Made by a program: the position numbers and the translations under genes. From contig NW_026262679.1 of NCBI RefSeq assembly GCF_021869535.1, forward strand, positions 86,735,143 to 86,799,142: 64,000 nt of DNA, given 5' to 3'. The stretch comes from Mytilus californianus. Its lineage: Eukaryota; Mollusca; Bivalvia; Mytilida; Mytilidae. The notes under the pieces are model-generated. The model saw only the letters and a list, made by a program, of their open reading frames with translations, was not told the DNA's origin and searched no databases. The first letter of the stretch is position 1, and each line of letters starts with the position of its first letter. This document shows, piece by piece, positions 1-10,653 of the stretch.

Positions 1-1264
1 CGAAGCGTTATGTGTTTTATGGATGAAACCCTCGGGTACTGGTAATTTTTTTTCAGCAGAGGTAACGATTTAAGCAGTTAAAAAGAATTATATGATGTAC
101 TTGATGTGCCCGCGTCAAACGGACAAAAGAGTTTTTTGTTTTTACCTTATTCCAAATGTGGAGAATTGAAATATAATGTGCACGCCAGACAAACATCTAG
201 GTATGCTAGAAGAATGGAAACTGAAACACTTTTTTAAAGTCATTGCAATTTATGCATGTTTTCATTTGACTGTTATAGCTGGATTTCCTTGAACAATAAC
301 ATCCTGTTTAAACTCATAACAAATTTACGTTTTACAGTCTGATAAACTAAAAAATATATAAATAATATAGAATGACAGCACAGTTTTCTGCCTTTTTGTA
401 AATTGCTAATATGTTATGAATATAGATGTGCCTCAGGGTCAATATGAATTAATTGATGACTTTTTTTTTCATTTTAAGTTAAAACACAAATTAAGTAAGT
501 ACATATTAAATAGTTTTATATACATTATATTCATCTAGTGATCATCATGGTATACCAAAATAATGCATGTTTGCGCCAAAAACATTAAATTCCTCAGAAA
601 TAGATATATACACAACAGACCTTTCAATTATCTTCCATTATTGGATTTTAGAAAAGGCACTGTTAACAGTTAAAAAAACTAAAACATTATATATCCCATA
701 TATTTGAAAGGAAAACCAGTCAGTTTCAAATAAAATATTACTTCGCATGAAATTAGTTGTATTTTTAATGTTCATGGCATAACTAAAAAGGTACTATATC
801 AGATGCCCGTTTCGATAATAAATACCTCTTCCGTATACGTATTGCTTGAGTCAAACCAAATTGAAAATCCAAAATCTAATACAAACGTGGCAGAGCTAAA
901 CAGACAAAGGGTAAGTAAAACCAAGACAACGAACCAGAGCCATGCATGACACAAATACCTGCCTTAGATTATAAGGATATCTAGCATTTGAATACAGCAA
1001 ATGTCAATAAATAAACATCATAGATACGAGGATTGAAATTTTGCACGCCAGACGCGCGTTTCGTCTTAAAAAGAATCATCACTGACGCTCGAATCAAAAT
1101 AGTTTTAATATGTATAAATACGAAGAAACGTTTAGAGCTATATGACTTATATAACTTAAAATTTAAAGCCGAATTCAAGAAATGTTTGCATTATTATTTT
1201 GTTTGTAGATTTTACATAAACGAATGGTTGTACATGTATGTGAATCCACAGTTTTTGCTTACAG
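1..1264. other. Upstream intron of the LYESMK gene
   Basis: No exon could be supported here. The first recognisable exon (1265) starts inside a codon, so at least one earlier exon must exist, probably off the left edge. I looked for a 28-nt exon bounded by AG and GT, as found before the later LYESMK exons, and did not find one. The stretch is AT-rich and contains a dispersed mussel-type repeat at about 1,000-1,110. Confidence 0.5.
1000..1110. repeat. Dispersed repeat fragment with the ACGCGCGTTTCGTCT core
   Basis: The stretch around 1,043-1,110 reads CAGACGCGCGTTTCGTCT followed by an ATCATCACTGACGCTCG-like block. A diverged relative lies at about 3,880-3,970. I recognise this as a very common interspersed sequence in mussel DNA, often near the retroelement tails seen elsewhere in this window. 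That link is from memory. Confidence 0.45.
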
Positions 1265-1338
1265 GAAACCAACCGTAAATACAAAATCAGAGAGTAATAC
1301 TCAATTGTACGAATCCATGAAGGACGACCGAACATGTG
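1265..1338 (+). CDS. LYESMK exon, copy 1
   Basis: 74 nt between TTTGCTTACAG and GTAAGC. It starts with the last base of a codon and ends with the first base of the next. The only frame that joins the following exons encodes 24 residues ending QLYESMKDDRTC. Another frame has a stop (TAA), which supports the chosen one. Confidence 0.72.
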
Positions 1339-4300
1339 GTAAGCAAGTTTGTTATATGAAACATGTATAATATTAAAAAAAAATCATTTCGTCTGTGCAG
1401 AAATGAAAAGTACAATGTATAGTTTTGTGAAGTTTTAATATTTAGCAATCGTGAACCGTACCCGAAGGAGCATGTGAAAATAAAATATTAAGATATATTT
1501 TATGTAACAATTTTTCAGTGTGCTTGAAGTGTCGAAACATAGCAAAAAAAGGAAATAAAAATAAAAATAAAGAAAAATAACAAAGAAACAATCAAGTTAC
1601 CTTTTATGATCTAAAATTAATACAAAAATATCGTCTATAAATTGGAAGGTAGATATAAACGTTTGTTTGGTATAGTTTTGCTGGTTCCTTAATACTTGGG
1701 GTAAAATATCTAAATGCTAATTCTCCAAGGAACGGAATAAGTAACGACAATCATGGTACATTTATCATAAATTTTAAGGTTTGCAACTCTTAGACAGGTT
1801 AATTTCTTGTAGTTTCGACAATAAGTTTTCCTTATCAGTAATAAACCCCCATTGCAATTCATCAAATTTTGCCTGCAGTTACTTTTGTGTATGAACAAAA
1901 CTTACTATGTTGATCGAGAGATGAGCATCAAACTTTTCAAGCACTTATCGCAATATTTTGATTTTCGTTTCTTTTCAGTGACCTTTGTTTTTATATCGAC
2001 AATGACTCACAGTTTAAATAAGTAAAGAACTTTAGGATGTATTCTTCTGACGTTCCAGTCTCGTTGAAATCTCGTTCTGGAATTATTTCCAAAACATGTG
2101 ATACAAGTTGAAAATATCAATGAATTTTAAAAATATTATAATCAAACTTAACTCTGTGAAAAAAATTGTGTATTTACAATTTGTAGTTTTTGAGTAATAA
2201 AATTTTCAAATTTTATAACCAATCAAGTCAGTCTCATTAGCCAAAATGTTGAGAAAATGGGTGAGGGGTACAAGAAATGATTTTACCAGATACATGTACA
2301 TCCCATATCATTTTTTTCTTTTCAAATTTCTTTGATACGTATTTTTTCAAAATCATTTATAACAAAGAAGTTGAAATAATGAAATAATATGCTTTTTGTT
2401 CTGAAAAAAGAGAAAAATCTCAAATTTACAAAATAGACAACATGGTAAATTTGACACGAAAAAGCAACAACATTTTATAAAACATTCTTATATTAACACC
2501 TACTTATAGTTTTTTTTAAGTTAAATTTATTCAGATTGGTCAACTTCATCCTTAGTGAAAGTATAAAAAAAGTTTAATTGGGAAACTGTGATTTTTTTCA
2601 TGATAATAGCCCAAAAATGGGTAAAAATTGATGAAAAATGGGAAAATCATCAAAATTGGGTACTTTCAAATGGCTGTAGCAAAAAAAGAAGTGCCCCACC
2701 ATATGATTTTTTCTTCAACAATTATTTTTTTACAGTCATATGAACCCAAAAATCAGGTTAAGAAAAAAAGTTTAATTCTAGAAATTTTTGGCTCCTCAGA
2801 GGTGTACATCCTTAATGACGTTTTATTTTATGTTAATTTTCAGATAAATCGTCGAAGTCACAAAAGGGCAAGTAAGTGCAGTAACAATCGTTTAATTCTT
2901 ACCGAATCCCCTATTTTGTCTAATTCTGTTTTTAAGAACAAAACCTTTTAAAGATTTTTTTCAATACAATTATTTTCGTTCAGCTAATTTGAAAAAAATC
3001 ATTGATGAAATATAACAGGAAATTAACCTGCATTTATGTTAAATACGACCAATATGCAAATAGGAAAATAGAAATTTCTTATCAAAGAAAAACAAAGATT
3101 CATAAATCTGATCAGAAATTTAGGTAAACTTAGATATATGTAGGGCTGTACATATATAAAAATTTTCTAAATTCGTCTGTATTTCTATATTATTTCACTG
3201 TTTTTTGTTTACAGGAAAACAATAACAAACAAATTATCGGACAGTAAAGGTAACCTGTACGAATCGATGAAGGACAGAGCATGTGGTGAGCAGGTTTATA
3301 GTATGACACATTTGATTGGAAACAAAACCTACTCACGTATTCCTTATTCTGATGATTTAGAAAATAATCAATAAAATAGATAGCAGGAATTGTTTAACAC
3401 TATTGGATATTGAATACAGCCAACAGAAACAATTTCGTTGATAGGTACCGTCGCATGCATTAGTTATTAAGGAACATTTTTGTGAATTCATATGTGTACA
3501 AACACATTTGAGTATTTTGTGAGTTGTTGGCTTATATTGCTTCTTATTTATTCATTCCTTTGATTGATTGATTGATTGATTGATTGGTGTTAAACACCAC
3601 TTTCAACACTATTGGGCTTTGTTGTGGTGGTCAGTTTGTATTGGTGGAGGAAGCCGGAGTGCCCGAAGAGAACCACCAACCTTTGGTAGGAAAACTGACA
3701 ATCCTAGTCAATTAAGTTTGGAGTCGAGTGTACTTGCCCCGTGCTAATTAGAACTAACATCCTCAGTGTTGACTGGATAGTGATACAGTAGTTCGATTAC
3801 TTAAACCAATCAGCCACTAAGGCCCCTCCTTCCTTTGATAAAGGTTAGTTATGAAAATTTCTTAACGCGGTTTAAACCCTCGTCAAAGATACCAAACTTA
3901 GAATTTTGTTCGTCAAACACGCATTTCGTCTTCATCATTGATGCTCGTAGCAAAATAGTTAAATATTATATCAAATATGTTCTTATGTTTTATTATTCTA
4001 ATTTAAAAAAATCCAAAAACAAACAAATTGTTATAAATATTATTTCATCTTTATTTCCAGAAAATTCACCAAAGTCTGTTTCTTGGAGGTAAGTATATTC
4101 TCAACTGTTCAAGTCGTATTTAATTTAAGATATACTATGAACAAAAACAATCAAGAATTGCGTTCCTATATTACCATTACATGCGACAAATAAACAAATC
4201 AGAAATCGGACAAAATGTGTTTTTGTAGAAAGGAGAGAAAATGAAATCATAAAATAAATCAGTAATTTATGATTGTATATTTGTAAGAGGCAATTTTCAA

Positions 4301-5083
4301 CTGTAAACGTTTTCCTTTTGACCAATTGATAGTTTGTCCTTTGAAAGATTTAGTATCGAGCGTGACAAATAAGTTTTGTTACAGGACCATACGTTTTGTA
4401 AATTAAACATAATATCGGTATTTATGAATATTTTTTTATGGATTTGAATAAGATTGTATTTTGTACACATTTTAACAACAGACAAAAGAAAGTTGCGAAT
4501 TCAACAAAGAATGGTACCGAGCTTTACGAATCAATGAAGAAAACTACACAAGGTAAGAAAATCAACAATATCTTACAACAGTGAATTAAATAAGTTTTAC
4601 TATAAATACAGTTTTTTTTAAATGTAGCATTAAATTAATTAAAAAGCATAAATCAATGCGAATCGACAGAAATGGTATATGTTGCAACAAATGTGTACAA
4701 AACATATAAGAACTGCTCTGAAAAAAAATCTAAAATAATGTTTTTTTTTCAAATTCACACTGGAAAATTAAGAAAAATATTACATTTTTCCCACTTAATA
4801 TCTGATCAATTAATCAGTCATATTTCTATATTTGCCAATACATGACTCCTCAATGAACATAGGTCGGTAGGACATTTTTTGATAACACAGAATAGCATAG
4901 ATTGAAAAACACCAACAATTTGGATCCCCCGGTCAATAGGAATAAAAAAAATAATATTTTGATATAAAATGATGTTGACACTATTATATTGTCTTATAAT
5001 GAATTCCTGCGTTTCCTTTAATTTCAGAGCAAAATAAATCCCTTGAAAGTATGGATATGTATGCAAGCACTTTGAAGAAATAG
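1265..5083 (+). CDS. 3' end of a gene with repeated LYESMK (YxxM) exons
   Basis: Six exons (1265-1338, 2844-2871, 3215-3285, 4061-4088, 4482-4552, 5028-5083) join in one open frame that ends at TAG 5081-5083. Every junction has an AG acceptor, a GT donor (gtaagc, gtaagt, gtgagc, gtaagt, gtaaga) and matching phase. The encoded tail is hydrophilic and rich in K, S, T and N, with no membrane segment. LYESMK occurs three times, at intervals of 33-34 residues, and the last exon has the related LESMDMYAS. YxxM is the known binding motif of the PI3-kinase p85 SH2 domain, so a cytoplasmic signalling tail of a receptor or adaptor is a reasonable guess, but it is inference. The 5' part, which would identify the protein, is outside the window. 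The units arose by duplication of an exon pair. I do not recognise a family. Confidence 0.75.
2844..2871 (+). CDS. 28-nt linker exon, copy 1
   Basis: 28-nt micro-exon between TTAATTTTCAG and GTAAGT. It encodes D-KSSKSQKG-K when joined to its neighbours. The same length and phase (in 1, out 2) recur at 4061-4088, which supports both as real exons. Confidence 0.7.
3215..3285 (+). CDS. LYESMK exon, copy 2
   Basis: 71 nt between TTTGTTTACAG and GTGAGC. It encodes a lysine/threonine-rich stretch ending NLYESMKDRAC. It is similar to copy 1 in both DNA and protein, with one codon less. Confidence 0.74.
3565..3829 (-). repeat. tRNA-derived SINE, MetaSINE-like
   Basis: Read on the minus strand, the element starts with a tRNA-like head: an A-box-like TGGCTGATTGGTTTAAG and a degraded B-box-like region near 3,742-3,755. 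A central part follows that contains CCGGCTTCCTCCACCAATA, then a tail of TCAA/CAAT repeats. The ten-base sequence TTCCTTTGAT flanks it on both sides (3555-3564 and 3830-3839), a clear target-site duplication. The central block matches what I remember of the MetaSINE domain of molluscs. It lies in the intron between the second LYESMK exon and the second linker exon. Confidence 0.8.
3880..3970. repeat. Dispersed repeat fragment, CACGCATTTCGTCT core
   Basis: The short stretch has ACACGCATTTCGTCTTCATC followed by TTGATGCTCG. It is a diverged relative of the fragment at 1,000-1,110. It lies just right of the SINE and within the same intron. Confidence 0.4.
4061..4088 (+). CDS. 28-nt linker exon, copy 2
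   Basis: 28 nt between TCTTTATTTCCAG and GTAAGT. It encodes E-NSPKSVSW-R when spliced. Length and phase are identical to the exon at 2844-2871. The sequence is well diverged, so the pair duplication is old. Confidence 0.7.
4482..4552 (+). CDS. LYESMK exon, copy 3
   Basis: 71 nt between TTTTAACAACAG and GTAAGA. It encodes a stretch ending ELYESMKKTTQ. Length and phases equal those of the copy at 3215-3285. Confidence 0.73.
5028..5083 (+). CDS. Terminal exon of the LYESMK gene
   Basis: Acceptor CTTTAATTTCAG, then an open frame in the expected phase that encodes EQNKSLESMDMYASTLKK and stops at TAG. LESM followed by DMYAS looks like a fourth, diverged version of the tyrosine motif. Confidence 0.7.
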
Positions 5084-6170
5084 GGAACAATATACGAACA
5101 ACAAATATGTCACATGCAATATGTGATTTTCATTATGCCTGTCTTTTGTCATCATATCTCACAAATTATCTTGCATTCGTACCTTGATTCAGTTGTATTT
5201 ATGAATTTACATTCCCGTAAAATAATCATAAGCCTATTTGAGGTCAAGGTTGTTTTCAGTTCTTGTGAACTAGTTTATATTTTTATAAACATATCGACTT
5301 AAATTTATCTTATGTATATCGTCAAGAATAATGTGACTTAAACCTAAATACTTTTACAATGTATACATGTACAAACATAATCCATATGTAGTACATGTAT
5401 GTAGTCGCTAACTCAAACGTCATTTTGTCTCGGATAGTTGTCTCATTAGCAAGCATAGTTTTACCACATCTTCTTATTTTCAACAATGCAATAGATTTCA
5501 AATTATGAATGAGAAAATTGCACTCAAAACCAAAATATGTCTAGAGAACAACACACATTATTCAACAATACACAGATGCCTATAAATTATGTGACTTTGT
5601 TCAAGTATCCATATCATATAAATTCATATTTATGTATAATATTTCTGCGTTTTATTTTACTTTTATACAAGGGAGTATCTGGGCTATGGAAGCAAAGTAT
5701 ATTTAATAAACTAAGCATACTAACATTTTCTATGGAATATATAGACTAGTAGAGACATTAATACAAAGAAGATTATAAATTTCGAATTGCCTTGATTTAT
5801 TTTTTAATTTGATTGTCCCCAGCAAGTACGTCAATAGTTCTATTAACTGGGAGTCGTTAATTATAGTCTTCGAAAATACAGAATATCACGTGTTAATTTA
5901 ACAATGCATGAAGTGTGAAAAATAGTTTTCATGCAGTAATGGTTTTGATGTTTTAAGGAAAAAATAGAAGTTGTAGTTTGAAGTAAAAACGACTTAAATG
6001 TCCTTCAATGAGGGGACAGATATTTGTTATAGAATATTTCACGGAATCCATCTTATACTAGTGTAAAAAACACCACGGTTTTTACCCTTTTCTTATAAAG
6101 CATGTAAATTATTGTTTCAGATAAGGGTGAAGGTTTGGTACCATTAAAACGTTTAAACCCGCTGCAATTG
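5084..6170. other. 3' untranslated region and intergenic DNA
   Basis: It probably begins with the 3' UTR of the LYESMK gene. The first canonical AATAAA after the stop is at 5705-5710. A short fragment of the CCACATCTTCTTAT repeat is at about 5,430-5,481. No other gene or structure was seen. Confidence 0.45.
5705..5710 (+). promoter_or_regulatory. Candidate poly(A) signal of the LYESMK gene
   Basis: AATAAA 622 nt after the stop codon, the first canonical hexamer downstream. In AT-rich DNA this hexamer is common by chance, so support is weak. Confidence 0.3.
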
Positions 6171-6173
6171 TTT

Positions 6174-6456
6174 GCACGTGTCCTAAGTCAGGATTCTGAT
6201 GTTCAGTAGTTGTCGTTTGTTGATGTGGTTCATAAGTGTTTCTCGTTTCTCGTTTTTTATATAGATTAGACCGTTGGTATTCCCGTTTGAATGGTTTTAC
6301 ACTAGCAATTTTTGGGGCCCTTTATAGCTTGCTGTTCGGTGTGAGCCAAGGCTCCGTGTTGAAGACCGTACTTTGACCTATAATGGTTTACTTTTATAAA
6401 TTTTGACTTGGATTGAGAGTTGTCTCATTGGCACTCATACCACATCTTCTTATATC
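6174..6456 (+). repeat. Interspersed repeat A (CCACATCTTCTTAT tail)
   Basis: The sequence runs from CCTAAGTCAGGATTCTGATG to GTTGTCTCATTGGCACTCAT and the CCACATCTTCTTAT end. Long similar copies are at 17,698-17,966, 45,279-45,530 and 48,529-48,790 (+), and on the minus strand at 19,425-19,510, 47,364-47,447 and 60,105-60,560. No coding capacity is apparent. I know it as a high-copy mussel repeat but not its class. Confidence 0.75.
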
Positions 6457-6779
6457 TGTGTAAACTTTATTTTCAATCGATAGTTTTTGATAAACACTGA
6501 ATTCAAAATATTAAAAGAAGTTGTTAATAGATAGATTCTTACACCATTTTAACACATTTTTATGAGCTAATTGGTTCAGTGTACACATCAATATACTCGA
6601 GCGGAATATCTTTAGTCTATTAAAAACCGTTGATCGTAGTTGGTGTCTATGTTGAACGCATCTATCCCATCCAACATGAGATAAAGGATACAACAGATAC
6701 AGTTACGTCTGCTTGATATCTTGACTTACATCTAGAAATTGACAATGTAGGTCGGCTGAAAACAAAAAAATATGACAAA

Positions 6780-7352
6780 AGAGATGATTTTAGCTTCCCA
6801 ATTGTGAACTTTCCAATTCTTTGTAGCAACATTCCAGCAGTGCCTGCATACGGAGTATATATCTCCCAGTTGATACGATATTCATAAGCTTGTATAATTT
6901 ATCACGATTTCCTTGATAGAGAGCTGATGCTCACCAGTAGCTATTAAACCAAGAGTTCCAAGTGGTGAAGTTCAAATCATCCCTTCGTAAGTTTTACGGA
7001 CGCCATCACGAGTTGGTTGACCGTTATGGAATATCCGTTTCACAGATGATAGCGTATATGTTCATAGTGTTGTTACTACAATCCCGTCCCCCTTTTCCTG
7101 AATGTGACCTACCGAATTGGACTTGTTAACGGGTGCTACATGTAAAGCAGGATCTGCTTACCCTTTCTGAGCACCTGAGATAACCCCCAGTTTTTGGTGG
7201 GGTTCTGGTTGCTCAGTCTTTACTTTTCTTTATTGTGTTTTGTGTACTATTGTTTGTCTGTTTGTCTTTTTCGTTTTTAGCCATGGCGTTGTCAGTTTAT
7301 TTTCGACTTATGAGTTTGATTGTCCCTCTGGTATCTTTCGCTTCTCTTTTTG
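6780..7352 (+). mobile_element. Penelope-like retroelement, 3' end copy
   Basis: Translation from about 6,830 gives CSNIPAVPAYGVYISQLIRYS and further fragments, typical of the region after the reverse-transcriptase palm in an abundant bivalve element of the Penelope-like kind. Stops and frameshifts interrupt it. The untranslated tail contains CCATGGCGTTGTCAGTTTAT and ends near CTGGTATCTTTCGC. The same tail recurs at 8,101-8,200, 45,008-45,170 and 60,600-60,735. It is strongly 5'-truncated. The class assignment is from recognition of the RT family and is not certain. Confidence 0.65.
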
Positions 7353-8100
7353 AATGTTTTTCAAAAGTCCATACACATATTTTCCTTATCTCATAAAGAA
7401 CCAAAGTATTATATATTCTAATTAAATTTTGATTTAATTTATGGGCCAATCTTGTTAATTAAATGGAAAATGACATATTTCTGTAATCATGATTGAAATT
7501 ATGCTGTGGCATTCCCATTAATGAGGAAGTCGTTGGTAATTTCTCATTTTTTATAGTTTTTTCTTTTTTTTTTTGAACATGTAGCTCTTTACGTCTTTCG
7601 ATAATTATACAGAATTTGGCTTTTAAATTTTTGACATTGAGCATATCAGATGAATCTAAATTGATAAAATTCATAAAGTGATATGTTTATATTTTAAATT
7701 AATTTAATTAATTGTGCCGATTTTATCCCTTTTCGAGCTGCAGATTGCATGGTAAACTCTAAAGAAATAACATAACATTGCATAACTGGAAAAAAAATCA
7801 TGTTTGCATTCGCATACCTATAAATTGTTTTTCCACTCATATTATCTTTTTTGTCATTTTTCTTCGGAGACATTGTGTTATCTGTTTAATTTGACTTATG
7901 GGTTTTGATAACCCCCTTGATTTCTTCCTAGTCTTTTATAATCATGAAGCATATGTAAACTTATCTCCTCATTGGGCAAAACGATTCCTTTTAACAATCG
8001 GGGACAGATCTGTGTACTAGGTTATAGTAATATTCCTGTCTATTCTTATCTATTAATAAGTGTTGTACAGTTCTAGAACATACAGGACGTGTTGTATAAT
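7353..8100. other. Spacer between two tail-to-tail retroelement copies
   Basis: AT-rich DNA with no supported feature apart from a diverged tail-like stretch at about 7,840-7,940 (GACATTGTGTTATCTGTTTA and GACTTATGGGTTTTGAT). The open frames here are short and unconvincing. Confidence 0.35.
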
Positions 8101-8720
8101 AGAAGATAGGCGAAATATATCAAAAGGACATTCAAACTCATAAGTTGAAAATAAACTGACAACGCCATGGCAAAAAAAGTAAAAGTCCAAAAGACGAACA
8201 ACAATAACCAAAAACACAACATAGAAAACTACCGAATGAACAACACGAACCTCGCGAAAAACCTGGGATGATTTCTGGTGCTCTGGAAAGGAAGGGTAAG
8301 CAGATCCTGCGCCACATGTGGCACCCGTTGTGTTGCTCATGTAAGTACAAACCTGATGATAAGTCTAATTCGGTAGGTCACACTCCGGTAAAAGGATGAA
8401 GGAGATAGTGGTTACGACAATTGAAACATATCCGTCGTCATCAGTGAAACAAAAATTCCACAACGGTCAACCAACTTCTGATGGCGTCTGTAAAAATCAT
8501 CACTTGGAATTCTTTGTTTAATAACTTCCTTGTGAGCATCAACCCTCTAGCAAGGAAATCATAATAGGAAACACAAGCCCTATACTATCGTATCAACTGA
8601 GAGGTATACACTCCATATGTAGGCACCGCTGGAATGTTGCTACATAGAAATGGAAAGTTTACAATTGGGGAAACTGAATTCATCACTTTTGTCGTAAAGT
8701 TTTGTTTTCAAGACTTTTCA
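8101..8720 (-). mobile_element. Penelope-like retroelement, 3' end copy, inverted
   Basis: The same element as at 6,780-7,352, in the opposite orientation. On the minus strand, 8,640-8,560 corresponds to the NIPAVPTYGVYISQLIRY region and 8,500-8,460 to the DAIRSWLTVVEF-like region. The untranslated tail ends at about 8,101. Open frames on the minus strand at 8,053-8,350 are parts of this tail and not genes. Confidence 0.62.
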
Positions 8721-10536
8721 TTCAAAATTGACAAAGTACAATTCAAGTATTATGAGAATGAATTTCTTGTTTAAGCCCTTTAACCCCGACTTGTATGAAA
8801 AATAGAAGGGATATTTTGTCCTTTCGTTTGGTTGTACTTTTTGTATCCGTTACTCCTCTGTACTCTTTTTCATTCGTAACTCCTCATACCACAATTACTG
8901 AACTTACTGTATTGTCTTGAAATTTTCAGTACGTAGTTTCAATATTCAATTCTTGTTTTTTATTGTTTGATCTGAATAATGTTTCCGGTTTCTCATAGGA
9001 TAAAATCTGACAAATAAGGCAAAAGGTGGGCATTTTGTATAAATATAATCTGACAAATATGCGATAGCATAACCATATCGATAAGCTTAACAAATGGTAG
9101 TATTATCAACTTTTTCTTAAGGGCATACGATACAGTAGCATAGTTGGAAAGCAGGTAACGGTTTGACCCCAAGTCTATCAGCAACAATAGAGGTCACGTG
9201 ACCGTGAAAATTCAGTAAAACTACGGATGAGACAAGCCTCATTTTACTCACTAAAATATCATTGTCGTGATAAAAACTTATTGTTCCAAATAATCTTAAA
9301 TATACATAGTTCTTACTCGTCAAAACTTACACATCAACTCAGAGTCCTTTATTCTTTATTTTATCTTCAAACTTGAAGTTTGTGTGAAAATTGTCAAGTC
9401 TCCTGATCGAAAAATCTAAATATTTTCGAGGAAACTAAAAATGATGGGCTGAATTTAAATTTAACAAAGCATCTCTTTAAGACAAACACTCGATAAGAAT
9501 ATCTAGGCAATAGCGTTTTGGATACGCAAACGTCAAGTTATTTTCAACACGAAGCGGTGGTTTTTTGCCGATTTGTGCAAGTTGTAATCTCCCCTTGATA
9601 TCACCAGTCAAATATAAAAACCCAGCAAAATGAATTAAAAGGAGTTTACTTTACAAAATTCAGGGAGAAAAAAAATGGAATTCGATTTACAACTGTCATA
9701 TTATAATATTAAGATGAGATACTTCCCTACTTTTCAGAGAAGGATTAGATGTAAGAACTAAATGACAAAAATGAGTACAAATTAAGAAATGTAAACCTAA
9801 ATTTATTTATCTAAATTGATATAAATTACAATGTAGCTCTTGCTGATGAAATTTACTTTGTAATTTTTTATAATGGAATATGGAATCACTACTAGTAGAC
9901 ATTTTTTTAAAAGACTTCTAATAATGTTAAATGCATTAAAACATATTTTATACAATTTAAATAATATTTTTGAAATAAAAATAATAAATAGTACTGATCA
10001 TTTAAATGTTATATTCTAAAAAGTGGGACCATGAGTCACAATTGTTTCTTCTAAGTGAAAAAACCTTTTAGGTCAATCCTATGTTTCTTAGTTGAACAGT
10101 ACAGTACTGCCTAGAAAATATCCTACAGAAAAAGGATCTGTTTACCAAAAATTTTGAAAGAAAGACTTTAAAAAATAAAACTTAAAATTATAAGTGACAT
10201 AATTTTGAATTTCAAAATCATTATTATTGTAAAATTCAATTATTAGATTAGCAAGCACAGCTAGTAGTCCTTGCCAAATTTCGGAGGGTATTTTATAGAT
10301 TTTGAAAGTAAACGTTTTGAGAAAAAAAACGGGGCTTCTACTCTTCAGGTTGCTGTATCAGCTGGTATACATATTTTAAACAAAGTATTGGATATTTTTT
10401 ATCTAATTAATGATTGGAAATTTATATCACAAATGATAGTTGGTAAACAAATCTTGTGCCTTTTACTTAATGATTGTGAAAGATAAGAATTTGTCATTTG
10501 AATAAATTCAATTTTGTAAGAAAACATCTTTAAGAC
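8721..10536. other. Non-coding AT-rich stretch
   Basis: No gene is supported. The sequence TTGGATACGCAAACGTCAAG at about 9,517-9,540 is repeated at 11,364-11,387, 1.85 kb to the right, in the same orientation. Both may belong to the end of an unidentified repeat. Confidence 0.4.
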
Positions 10537-10538
10537 TA

Positions 10539-10651
10539 GTCCAAATAATTATGACGTTTTGCAAGTGCAAGGCTATTTTACTTTTTTCTGTGACGCCTTC
10601 GTAGGAAGACGTCACAGAAAAAAAATTGCTAGACGTCATAATTATTTGGAC
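10539..10651. mobile_element. MITE with perfect terminal inverted repeats and TA target site
   Basis: GTCCAAATAATTATGACGT at the left end is the exact reverse complement of the right end. TA flanks it on both sides (10537-10538 and 10652-10653). A second inverted repeat inside (TTTTTTCTGTGACG and CGTCACAGAAAAAA) makes it nearly a full hairpin. A TA target site and length of 113 bp suggest a non-autonomous Tc1/mariner-type element. The perfect arms suggest recent insertion. Confidence 0.78.
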
Positions 10652-10653
10652 TA

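Noticed and set aside
8053-8350. Overlapping minus-strand frames of 70-95 codons with hydrophobic stretches
   Set aside because: They lie in the untranslated tail of a retroelement that recurs at 7,200-7,350, 45,008-45,170 and 60,600-60,735.
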